NCBI GenBank assembly: GCA_024195265.1
Contig: JAJLRJ010000008.1
Location: 6,015,488-6,079,487, forward strand
DNA from: Dendrophyllia cribrosa
Lineage: Eukaryota; Cnidaria; Anthozoa; Scleractinia; Dendrophylliidae
DNA: 64,000 nucleotides
Direction: 5' to 3'
A program made the position numbers and the translations under genes. Below, in pieces: positions 56,901 to 64,000 of the stretch. The notes under the pieces are model-generated. The model ran no database searches, was not told the origin of the DNA, and saw nothing but the letters and a program-made list of their open reading frames with translations. The first letter of the stretch is position 1, and every line of letters starts with the position of its first letter.

Positions 56901-59900
56901 AACCCATTCACTCCTGAGAATTTTTACGTTTTTGAACGATTTCCTGCATACACACGCCCCATAGGCTTTCGTGACTTCATATTTGAAGTTACAGTACCAT
57001 TGAAAGTGCTGCTGTTCTAAAACACTGAAGGCTCGAGTTTACTGGAAACGTCATTCTGACATCGTGATTTTGCTTTGTTGAATATTTCTAATAAAGTCTT
57101 CAATATGGTGTTTCTGTGATTTTTAGTAAGTCCACAGCCATTTTTCATCTTTAGGTCAGTATGCACTAGAATGAGAGGCTGTAGCTGGGCCCGAGCAACG
57201 AATAAGAGCAAAAAATTCGCTGCTAAGCTAGGACTAGGACTGAATTTTGCTGTGAATGTTGACTTTTGGGTTTGCCACGATGATTTGAATAAAAAAAAAC
57301 TAAAGGCAAAAACGTGATTTTTGTTGTTTTTCTATGACGTTAAAAACGGTCATTTCTGTTATTGTCCAAATTCAAACGCTGATATTCTGCAAAAATCGCT
57401 GACTTTTTTGTGTTTATTGGGTATCTCAATTTGAGGGACGTTCTAGTCAATGCTCACAACTGCTAGTTAGGGCAATGTTTGCGCGATTGAGAAAGTTGCA
57501 ATTTTTTAAAGCAGTGGAGTCTTGTACGGCCGGTTTTGGCCGGTGTAGGAGCGAATGGGTTAAACAAAAAAATTAAGTGAGCATCAGAAGACAACTGTTA
57601 TGTTATGATATGAGCATTGCATCCCATTTGTTACTGTCAACAGATGTACCCACTGATTTGATTGCATTTCTTGTTTCTCACAGTTAACTTCGCTGAAGAG
57701 GCCACTAGTTGTCATGCATGACTTGTTCAACCACTCTATCATGGATGCAGCATGGTAAGGCCTGGTTCACAGTACATGTAGTGTCATAATGGCATACGAA
57801 CAGCAGACATACAGTAATGACGTAAAGGAAAGATCAGTTTTTCCCTTAAATATGTCATTCTGTTTTTGTTATTACATGTATGACATACTACATGTATGTC
57901 ATTGTGAACTGTGTTGATCACACTGGCAACATACATAACATACATACATAATTATTTTATTTGGTGATGCAGGTCAATTACCGGCAGCATTAAGCTGATG
58001 TGGACCTGCGATTATTATGTCTAATTACAAAATTGACAAAAGACATAATACATGTACATGTATTAATGGGTTTTCTGTATTTGCGTGACCTTGCCATTAC
58101 AGTGTGTGTTGTTACAGTGTACATGTATGTTGTTAATGTTAAACATGCATAAGACTATCCTAGACATGGTAAACACTTTTTTGTACATGTAAATGCATAT
58201 AAACTTTGATTATTATAATGATTAGTAATATAATAATAATTTATTAAGAAAGGTGTAATGTTCAGCATGTCACAAACATGGAACAAAGAAAAAATACAAA
58301 TGTATGATTTCCTGATGGGAAACCAACCTAAACTGGGCTCAAAATTGCGCCTGTATCGGGTGCATTTGCGACTAAAGATTTCACTATTGCGACTAAAATT
58401 TGCCTATTAGTCGCGATTTTGCGACTGTTTTATGGCCTAGCTAATAAAGGAATTATATTCAACAGTCTCATGTCTTACTTGTAACTGGTAGTTGTAATTT
58501 TATCCGAAAAATCCTGTGAAATTTTAGTTGAATGTTGCGTGACTTAATCCTCGATTTCATGCTTCATTAACGCGGTTTCCAAGAAGTGTATAACGGGCGC
58601 ACTTTTTCAGACTCACAGAAATTTATCATTTCCGGTTCCGGTAGTAGTAGTTAGTTATTTTTTTTTTTGCGACTAAAATTTTCGAACTTGCGACTAAATT
58701 TTAGGAATTACTCGCAAATTGCAATTGAGAATTTTTTTTAATTTTGAGCCCTGCTAAATGTATGGTCTTCCAAAAAAACTGGACGCCCTAACCAACTGAG
58801 CTGCTGAGGGACTCATGGCGAGCTAGGTCATGCCATTTACTGGGTTCATATGTGACGCATGTCCTGTATACTGCTAGAATCAGCAATGTCGAAAGCGTCC
58901 TGTGTGGTGATAATGAAAGAAAGATAGCAATTCTTTATTTATTTTGTATATCGCTATTTCCACAACTTGTCCAAAGCAGTTTACAAAGTTAAATTATAGT
59001 GTGACATTTTGTGCCATGCCGGATGTTGTTTTAATCTACATGTAGCTAGACCATTGCATTCAGTGCATGCACTTTTTGCAGGAGTGATTCGGGGCTGCAG
59101 ATGATGGTTTGTTCATGGGATGGATCTGTAGCTTATGCTGATTTCACAGCAGAGGAACTCGGAAGACCAATGTCTGAAGAAGAAAAGGTACATGTATTTC
59201 AATCACTGTTCAGCAAGTAATTTGTCAACTTAAGTAACTGTGCTTACTGTGAAACTTAAGCCTGAGTAAACAGACAACATTTTGGGGGGTACCATTAAGT
59301 AAAGGTCTTTAGGTATTAATAATATTTTACTCATTTGATAAAAAGGGTAATTTTCCACTGGCTAAGTGCAATGAAAGAAGTGTAAAATGTTTTTCTCACA
59401 CACCACTGGGGGCCTTGGAATAGGTCATGAATGTTGCCTGAAAGGAGGACAGTTGCTTTTGTTGCATCCGCCATTACTGACCTTTTTGTTTTTCACTGAT
59501 ATAAATTGTTAAATAAGCACATTCTACGAGTTTTTTAGATTACCTAATTATCATGCTGAAGGCTATTAGGCATTCAGGAACTCATTCGCGAGCTGTTCAG
59601 CACTTGAACCATACAATAATCTGAGCCCTGTTTCTGGTGAGCAATTGCGTAGCCAATCGAGGCATAAAGTCATGAGTCAACATACATGTATGTGGTCTTT
59701 GTGCATTAACCAAACCTGAGGACATAGCATTAAACTTAGAACTGGTCACTGCATCTAATTGGTCCCTTGTCCCTTAAAGGGACACTGTCGCCTATTTTTA
59801 GTATCACTTTGAAAAGCCAAAAAACATATTTGTTTCAATGGAAACCTTAAAATAACGGTCCAGTTTTGTTAACAAATACTCTACCAGTGCACAGAAACTA

Positions 59901-60464
59901 GAATTCGTTATCTTTGGCTGCGGATGGCCAGGATCGAAATGGATTGCAACTTAAAAAAATTTTTTCAAGTTCCTCCCAAGAGTCGTGAAAAAATAGCAGA
60001 AAAACTTATTATGGTTTGTTCTTCCTTGAAGAAATCACTTGATATTATTTTCTTGGTGTTTTAAAAGCAATTTTTATGTTTGAGCAAAGGTACTTTGTCA
60101 TATATTTAGTGTATTTTGACCAAAACACAGCAAAATCTCCTTGACAATGCCATTTAATGTTTCAAGTTTGTAACTGAGATAGCTAACTAGTCAGTAACTA
60201 CATGTATCTATCCTTCCTCCAACTTTTAATATTGTATTTGTAATCAGGAAAAGTTCCACAAACAAGTTTATGGTATTAGCATCAGTAGCAGCAAGTCCAA
60301 CTTTGCCAGTGCAATTATTGAAAATCCAGAGATGCTGAAGATCCAACAAAGACATGTAATGAAACAACAGACACTGGCTAACACTAACAAACCACCAGCC
60401 CCACCCCCTCCCCTGATATCCACCACAGGAACACCAACAAAACAGGAATCCTCTGCTGTGAATG
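44988..60464 (+). CDS. HIRA: HIRA histone chaperone subunit, exons 1-12 (N-terminal WD40 propeller); 3' part beyond window
   Basis: Twelve exons join in one frame: 44988-45024, 45908-45970, 47043-47153, 47772-47862, 48804-48898, 49460-49555, 52729-53057, 54128-54184, 54813-54863, 57684-57754, 59082-59187, 60248-60464, all with GT-AG borders and agreeing phases, giving 441 codons. The start [13 protein letters not shown] matches the HIRA N-terminus. Further matches are [144 protein letters not shown] and [10 protein letters not shown]. The protein deposits H3.3 independently of replication with UBN and CABIN1 partners (family knowledge). The ASF1-binding B domain and C-terminal HIRA domain are not in the window, so the 3' exons must lie past 64000. 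No defect is seen. Confidence 0.97.
45378..45589 (-). mobile_element. MITE (family A) in HIRA intron 1
   Basis: Ends TTTAACCCTTTCACTCC / GGGAGTTAAAGGGTAAA. The interior is the reverse complement of the 105-bp tandem repeat at 2.2 kb (TTTTTAGTCTGTGGACGAAA, GACCATTCAAATGAAGCCAG). A second member lies at about 48274-48458 (right end GTTAAAGGGTTAAA). Confidence 0.82.
45767..45797. repeat. G-run in HIRA intron 1
   Basis: TTGTG followed by about 18 G, then TG-interrupted G-runs; G-quadruplex capable. Confidence 0.9.
46010..46215 (+). repeat. Dispersed repeat L, copy 1 (HIRA intron 2)
   Basis: About 200 bp, similar to 49047-49258 in the same orientation; shared strings GATGCC, GGGGAGTCTGAGCA, AGAGGTGCCCCT, AAAAATGTGC, TCTCAAAAAAGCCTGCCTT. 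Confidence 0.88.
46867..46990 (+). mobile_element. tRNA-derived SINE, second family, copy 1 (HIRA intron 2)
   Basis: CTCTCTGTAGTCCAGTGGTTGG and AAGGTCATGGTTTTGACTCC keep the tRNA-like boxes; followed by AGATTCAGAATTTTTCC and TTGTGACAAAATGAG as in the copies at 53.2, 53.4 and 58.3 kb. Confidence 0.7.
48274..48458 (-). mobile_element. MITE family A, second member (HIRA intron 4)
   Basis: TTTTGAGTCTGTCCACAAAA and GTGTGACCATTCAAATGAAA, then TTGGATTTTTCTTGAATTTT and an end GTTAAAGGGTTAAA; the same layout as 45378-45589. Confidence 0.8.
48539..48642 (+). repeat. 12-bp minisatellite, about nine copies (HIRA intron 4)
   Basis: Unit GTGACCCCAGGA with occasional GTGAACCCAGGA and GTGATCCCAGGA. It opens a DPRSEPRS frame that is intronic and not coding. 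Confidence 0.95.
49047..49258 (+). repeat. Dispersed repeat L, copy 2 (HIRA intron 5)
   Basis: Matches 46010-46215; contains an extra small duplication of AAAAAAGCCTGCCTTT. Confidence 0.88.
49684..51452. mobile_element. Probable DNA element with TGAGCTATTTTG ends and internal tandem repeats (HIRA intron 6)
   Basis: TGAGCTATTTTG (49684) and CAAAATAGCTCA (ending about 51452) are inverted. Inside, a block of about 240 bp is repeated roughly 2.5 times between 50600 and 51200 (TAGTT(G/C)CAATTTACTAGGA, TTAGTTTCTG, CTGGTTGACATTACAG). No transposase frame is seen. The ends are short, so the limits are tentative. Confidence 0.6.
52350..52605. other. GC-rich island in HIRA intron 6, likely transposon fragment
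   Basis: Sharply higher GC than its surroundings (GCCTGCGGCACCC, CCCCGTCAGGGAGGGGGC, GCACCCCCTCGGCATGGTGCC). A 97-residue minus-strand frame is open over it but has no domain I recognise. Composition suggests an inserted foreign repeat. Confidence 0.5.
53195..53310 (-). mobile_element. tRNA-derived SINE, second family, copy 2 (inverted)
   Basis: On the minus strand: TCTCATAGCTCATAGTTAAA, GGAAGGTCATAGGTTTGAAT and TTTGTCCCACACTCGTGACA. It faces copy 3 at 53405, so the transcript of HIRA intron 7 could fold back here. Confidence 0.8.
53405..53520 (+). mobile_element. tRNA-derived SINE, second family, copy 3
   Basis: TCGTAGCTCTGTGGTTAGAG and AAGGTCGTGGAACTC keep the A and B boxes (B degraded); followed by CAGATTTTTTTATTTTTTCC and CACGCTCGTGACATGATGAA. 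Confidence 0.82.
53789..53933. mobile_element. Short TIR element (HIRA intron 7)
   Basis: Arms GGGTTGCCTGGAAAAAAAGC plus CCTAAGTGACTTCTGAT and the inverse ATCAAAAGTCACTTAGG plus GTTCCGCGCACCCC; 145 bp. Confidence 0.78.
54614..54715. mobile_element. Near-perfect 102-bp palindrome flanked by AGCAAG (HIRA intron 8)
   Basis: Arms of about 49 bp: AGAACAGCTCACCTCCACCG ... ACTGTCGGCCAACTGTCGG and their inverse, with only a few mismatches. Direct AGCAAG repeats at 54608-54613 and 54716-54721 look like a target duplication. The transcript would fold into a single GC-rich stem. Confidence 0.88.
54957..56353. mobile_element. pogo/mariner-like element, 1.4 kb, TA target site (HIRA intron 9)
   Basis: Ends CAGTTGAACCTCTCTAATAC / GTAAGGAGAGGTTCGACTG, flanked by TA; sub-terminal GGTGTCCGTATTA units repeat in inverted orientation at both sides. 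Split by a TTAA element (55106-55900). No transposase frame. Confidence 0.9.
55106..55900. mobile_element. TTAA-flanked element (piggyBac/Kolobok-type), nested
   Basis: Ends GGTGGCTGAACACAGTTT / AAACTGTGTTCAGCCACC, flanked by TTAA at 55102-55105 and 55901-55904. It is 795 bp and non-coding. Single related ends (GGTGGCTCAATACAG at 60649, GGTGGCACTATCACG at 60798) lie in HIRA intron 12. Confidence 0.9.
56454..56685. mobile_element. TIR element with TA target site (HIRA intron 9)
   Basis: Ends GCGACCTTAAGATTTGACTA / TAGTCAAATCTAAAGGTCAC with ACGAGTACG repeats inward; TA on both sides. Confidence 0.85.
56898..57563. mobile_element. TIR element, 666 bp (HIRA intron 9)
   Basis: Ends TTTAACCCATTCACTCCTG / AGGAGCGAATGGGTTAAA, similar to the ends of MITE family A (TTTAACCCTTTCACTCC). 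The interior differs. Confidence 0.83.
58246..58830 (-). mobile_element. tRNA-derived SINE, second family, copy 4, split by an hAT-like element
   Basis: The minus-strand tRNA-like head (AGCAGCTCAGTTGGTTAGGG) is at about 58775-58830 and the SINE body (TTTGTTCCATGTTTGTGACA) at about 58250-58300. The 58333-58753 element separates them. Confidence 0.7.
58333..58753. mobile_element. hAT-like non-autonomous element (HIRA intron 10)
   Basis: Ends CTGGGCTCAAAATT / AATTTTGAGCCCTG, with GCGACTAAAATTT repeats inside. Flanks share CTAAA only, so the target duplication is degraded or unclear. The CAGGGC-type terminus suggests hAT. Confidence 0.72.
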
Positions 60465-61356
60465 GTAGGTTTGACCACTTACCATATAAAGCACTTACAT
60501 GTACCACTTAGCATATTTTTTATAGATTTTACTAGTAGCTTGGGGTGGCGCCCTGCATGGGTCATGTGTCCCGTTCGCACTTTTCCCCATTGGTCTCTTT
60601 CATGTCTTGTTGTTTATTTGTTATTATTGGACCAAAAAATTTGTTTAAGGTGGCTCAATACAGTTTTCTATTTTTTGAGACTTATAAAAGAAGAGTGCGA
60701 TTTCTCAGGCCTGGAACTGCATTGTCTTAAATGGCTTTGCTAGTTATTTAAAGTAACTCTCCACTGTACCTTTCATTGTGTTTGCACAATAATTTAAGGT
60801 GGCACTATCACGTTGCATAGCAACAAAGTGGACCCACTTTTTACCATCAGTTGCGTCTATCTTAAAAACTAAGCCGGTGACCCCATATTTTTATTAAATA
60901 AATCTATTTATTACACCCAAAAGATAAACCAGGAGAATTTATAAAAAATTCTGTGGAGTAGATTTTGCTTAAATTAAAAAAAATAGAAAATTTCAAGTTG
61001 GAGAAATTTTACTCCACAATTTTTTTTAGTATTTTGCACATGCATTCCGCGTTTAATGTTAAACAATTATCTGCATTAAAAAAGTAGGGTCACCGGGTCA
61101 GTTTTTGAGCTATTCGCTTCGTGGACAGCAAAAAGTTTCACGCGCGTACCACGCGCAAATAAAAATCTCGACCGTACAAGATCGCACCTTGCGCATGCGT
61201 GAAGGCGGTCCGCTGATCAGTAAAGCCTGTGATTCCACGCGACGCGTGTTGACTTCGAGTTTCTTCGACATGACCGTTTGAAAATTATCCTGCTTAAACT
61301 TACATTTCTGGCTAAAAGAAACGGCTACAACTTACCAGTATATAGAACCGAAGAGG
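60465..61356. other. Start of HIRA intron 12; unpaired TTAA-element ends
   Basis: Two same-orientation ends of the TTAA element family (60645 and 60794) occur without visible partners. Sequence from 60800 to 61260 is AT-rich with inverted strings (GGAGTAGATTTT / AAATTTTACTCC). It probably includes the 3' flank of the minus-strand transposase-exonuclease gene. Confidence 0.5.
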
Positions 61357-63965
61357 TTATTCTTCTCGAGGTATTGTTTCTTGAAAGTGATTCAAGATGG
61401 CAGCAAGAATCCGCTTGGCTCGAGTTACGCGAGGCTGCTTCGATCTACACTGACTGCTACTGGAAGGCATGCTCAGGACTGCCAACAATCCCTTTGAGCC
61501 AAACTTCATGTACAATTCTCTCAGATCTGAATATGATAGTCCACTTCCAGCAATTTTCTGTGCCATCGACTGGGATATAATTCCATTGCTTTCGGTGGGG
61601 CTGAAAAGCTTGCCATCAAATGTCTGAAGTCGTTCGTGACGCCGATCCAAGTATGAAAGGTTGTCAACTGCTTGTGAAATACTAATCGCTGCAGAACAAT
61701 TTACAATTTTTTCTTTGCTTAACTGAAGAGGAGATTTAAAGATAATTTTGTGTAGTGCGACAACATCTTCCAGTGCATCGTGGGCTTCGAAGTTTTCGTT
61801 GAAAAGGTGCGAGTACAGAGAGGATTGATTTGACTTGCAAAGTTGTCCTGATGGAAGTTGAAGAGCTGGATGTTTTCCTTTCAACAGATCTTTGACAAGA
61901 ATGTGACTGTCAGCAAAATAAACATTTAGATCTTTTAGTCTGCGGTGAAAGTTTGCGTCGCTTTTCCGAAGAAGAATTGGAGTGTCAAATGTGGATGAAT
62001 TATGGCCTAATAAAACTGTATAAGATTCTTTCTGATGTGAACTACAGGAACGTACAAGGAAGGCCAGAAACTCCTGTAGCGCTTCACCAAGGGACACCGT
62101 TTCAACTGGTTGGTTTTCTTTCAATAATTGTCTATTCCCATTGATATTTTTAACAGAAAGTTTGTTGACTCGTGTGGCTCTGGAACTGACATTGCTTGTC
62201 GGTAAAATGTACTTTGAGAAAATTGCAAGGTTGGTTTCATTGATTGCAGATAACTGACAGATCTCCGCGTGTTTTCCAGTGCAGGTAGTTTCGGTGTCAA
62301 AAATAATGAAAGAATAAGTTTTAGTGGGGTCGTAGGTTAGTGTTTCTGAATTGGGTTTTACAGTATAAGGCGGTACCAGTTTTTCATACTCTTGCAATTC
62401 ATTTGATGAAATATTTTCTAAGAAATGTTCAATCTCAGGGTATGATGTTGGTGAAGGCTGGCTTACACGGGTATCTAAATTCAAACCAACTGATGTTTGA
62501 TATGTTTTTCCTTCTTTAGCTTCTTTTCGAAGGATTTGTGAAGTTTTCTGACTGTGTAACTGGTTCCGTCTGTATTTGAAACTTTTTGTTGACTTCCTAT
62601 TCCCGTCATTCAACAATTTTTTGTCCAAGAGATCTCCATTCGACTCACAGAAATACCCAGGCTCGATATCAAGTGCCTCCAAAACTCTGCTAACATAGCT
62701 GTAGCCAACATTTTTTTGGGCTATTCCACATGCAATTCTAAAGTCGCTACTCTCACTGCCACCATAGTACCTGGTTTTGGGGTTTTTTGTTGCAATTGTG
62801 CTATTTATGCTTTCATTCCTTTGAGAGTTCGCACAGGGGGAGAGCTTATTAATGACAATATCAGTAGCATATTCTAAAAAGAGATTATTTAAGGTATTCC
62901 TCAAGGGCTCACCATGCAAATCCTTGCCATTTGGAAGGTCAGTGTGCTTGTATGTTAATGGACTTTTTTTGTAGCCACACCAGGTCATGTCACACAATGC
63001 ATGATTGCCAAATGCATGCGGCACAATGCAGTTAAGACTTGCTTTTAAAGCATCTGGATTTCCTGCATTTTGAGATATAGCGTAGCTGAAACATTTTGTG
63101 AAATAGCTAATCACTTTTTGACTCAATGCAGAACAGTTTGGATAAAGTTTTGATGCTTGGATGCGATCCTTGAGATTGTATAAACGACTTGTTAGAGATC
63201 TTTTAGTATGAACAGTATCGGACCACTTTTGGACATCATATGGCACTTTAGAATGTATATCTGCCAGAGTTGTACTGTCATCATCTCCAACATAAGTAGA
63301 AAATTTAACACCTGCTTCAGGAGCACTCCTCCAAAGTTCGCAAGCTACATCTCTCTCCATTGACTTAGAAGAACCTGCATGATTCTTTCTGCAGTCATGA
63401 TTCTTAGCTACTTTTCCTGACCTTTTACTTGAGTCACAAACCCTGCAGGACTTGCATCTGGTTGCATAGGATAGAACTTTGCCTGTGACAAGCCCCATTG
63501 CTGTACCATGACCTGTAAGAGAGTTGTGACCCTTGCCCCTTTTCTGCCACCCCATGTCGTACGAAACTGCTATTCCAACTAGATCATCCTTTTCTCCCTG
63601 ATTTGGATATTTTTTTTCTTCATTTTTCTTTTCCTTTTCCAAAATGTGATTACAACTCTTCTTTGCAATGTTTTCCACAGCCTTCCCGATTTCCCTTTCC
63701 CGTCTTTTGAAAAGTACATTACTTATTGGAGGAACATTTAATGTAGTGAGCAGATTGTTCAATTGTGTTTCTCCAATTCCAATATGAAGGGATCCAAGAA
63801 CTGCTCTGGTATTTACATCACTGGCTAAGGGCCCTCGGCTTCCAGCTCTGTGTTGACCAGATGTATTTACTTTGTTGAGATTTCCGCAATGAGTGCACTT
63901 TACAGTGAGTAAAGTACTAAATCCACTCCTTCCTTCACCAACAGTGTTCGCTATTGACAGGGGGC
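61357..63965 (-). CDS. Mutator-like DDE transposase domain fused to a DEDDh (PML-like) 3'-5' exonuclease, 3' coding exon
   Basis: A minus-strand frame of about 868 codons. It begins at an acceptor (TGATTTTCAG, exon from 63965, one base owed by an upstream exon outside the window) and ends at the stop at 61357. Numbering here is from an in-frame TTG at 63762, which is not a start; 67 further residues precede it, including CTHCGN and RGPLASDVNTRAVLGSLHIG. The Mutator-like transposase region spans to about 360: D69 in AVSYDMGWQKRG, a C/H zinc cluster (C103, C106, C109, H122, C124), D160-162 in VGDDDSTT, WCGYKKSPLTYKH and E317 in CANSQRNESINS. A linker follows, then a DEDDh nuclease from about 480: FDTETT (D489, E491), LLGHNSSTFD (D593) and HDALED (H661, D666). 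The final about 100 residues are basic. No internal stop or shift is seen. Expected to act on DNA in the nucleus. It could be an active transposon or a domesticated gene; the copy lies antisense within HIRA. Confidence 0.9.
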
Positions 63966-64000
63966 CTGAAAATCACATGATTGATGTTTGTGTAACCAAC

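Overview
The window is animal nuclear DNA. It is AT-rich, with short exons, GT-AG introns and dense nested transposons. The HIRA orthologue, an intron-poor class A GPCR, Mutator-like transposase genes of the metazoan type, LINE remnants with microsatellite tails and tRNA-derived SINEs together suggest a cnidarian, most likely a hexacoral (stony coral or relative). The taxon is an inference; no ribosomal or mitochondrial marker is present.

Layout. Positions 1-0.7 kb hold the 3' half of a rhodopsin-class GPCR, followed by its poly(A) signal and then tandem and dispersed repeats to about 7.4 kb. A candidate secreted-peptide gene starts at 7475; its long introns hold a pogo-like element, a GC-ended element and a MULE-like element with a perfect 9-bp target duplication. 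From 11.7 to 20.2 kb the sequence is almost wholly non-autonomous DNA transposons. Between 13561 and 19496 they abut each other end to end and are nested up to three deep. Positions 21.2-23.7 kb hold two LINE 3' ends, an interrupted minisatellite and a decayed reverse transcriptase. A PHD/FLYWCH gene at 25.7-27.0 kb is preceded by a 26-bp minisatellite. Another decayed LINE lies at 27.6-28.6 kb. An intact 368-codon coiled-coil gene with a possible HEPN-type C-terminus lies on the minus strand at 29.2-30.3 kb. From 31 to 44 kb there are more TIR elements, a young SINE with a 12-bp target duplication, a 72-base C homopolymer and a second small secreted-peptide candidate (41.4 kb, minus strand).

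From 44988 to 60464 the plus strand carries twelve exons of HIRA, the H3.3-specific histone chaperone subunit. They encode the seven-blade WD40 propeller and the start of the linker; the rest of the gene must lie beyond 64 kb. Its introns are full of MITEs and SINEs and are strikingly rich in the palindrome TACATGTA. At 61357-63965, antisense and probably inside HIRA intron 12, is the most interesting gene of the window: a long open exon encoding a Mutator-like DDE transposase domain fused to a DEDDh (PML-like) 3'-5' exonuclease domain. Every catalytic residue that can be recognised in both domains is present.

In function, only HIRA is a clear housekeeping gene. The GPCR, the two small secreted precursors and the coiled-coil protein are lineage-type genes, and the remainder is transposon biology. 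The MULE-like short elements at 10.3, 14.1 and 33.1 kb, each with a perfect 9-bp target duplication, are the kind of element a transposase like the one at 61-64 kb could mobilise, but no shared terminal repeat links them within this window.
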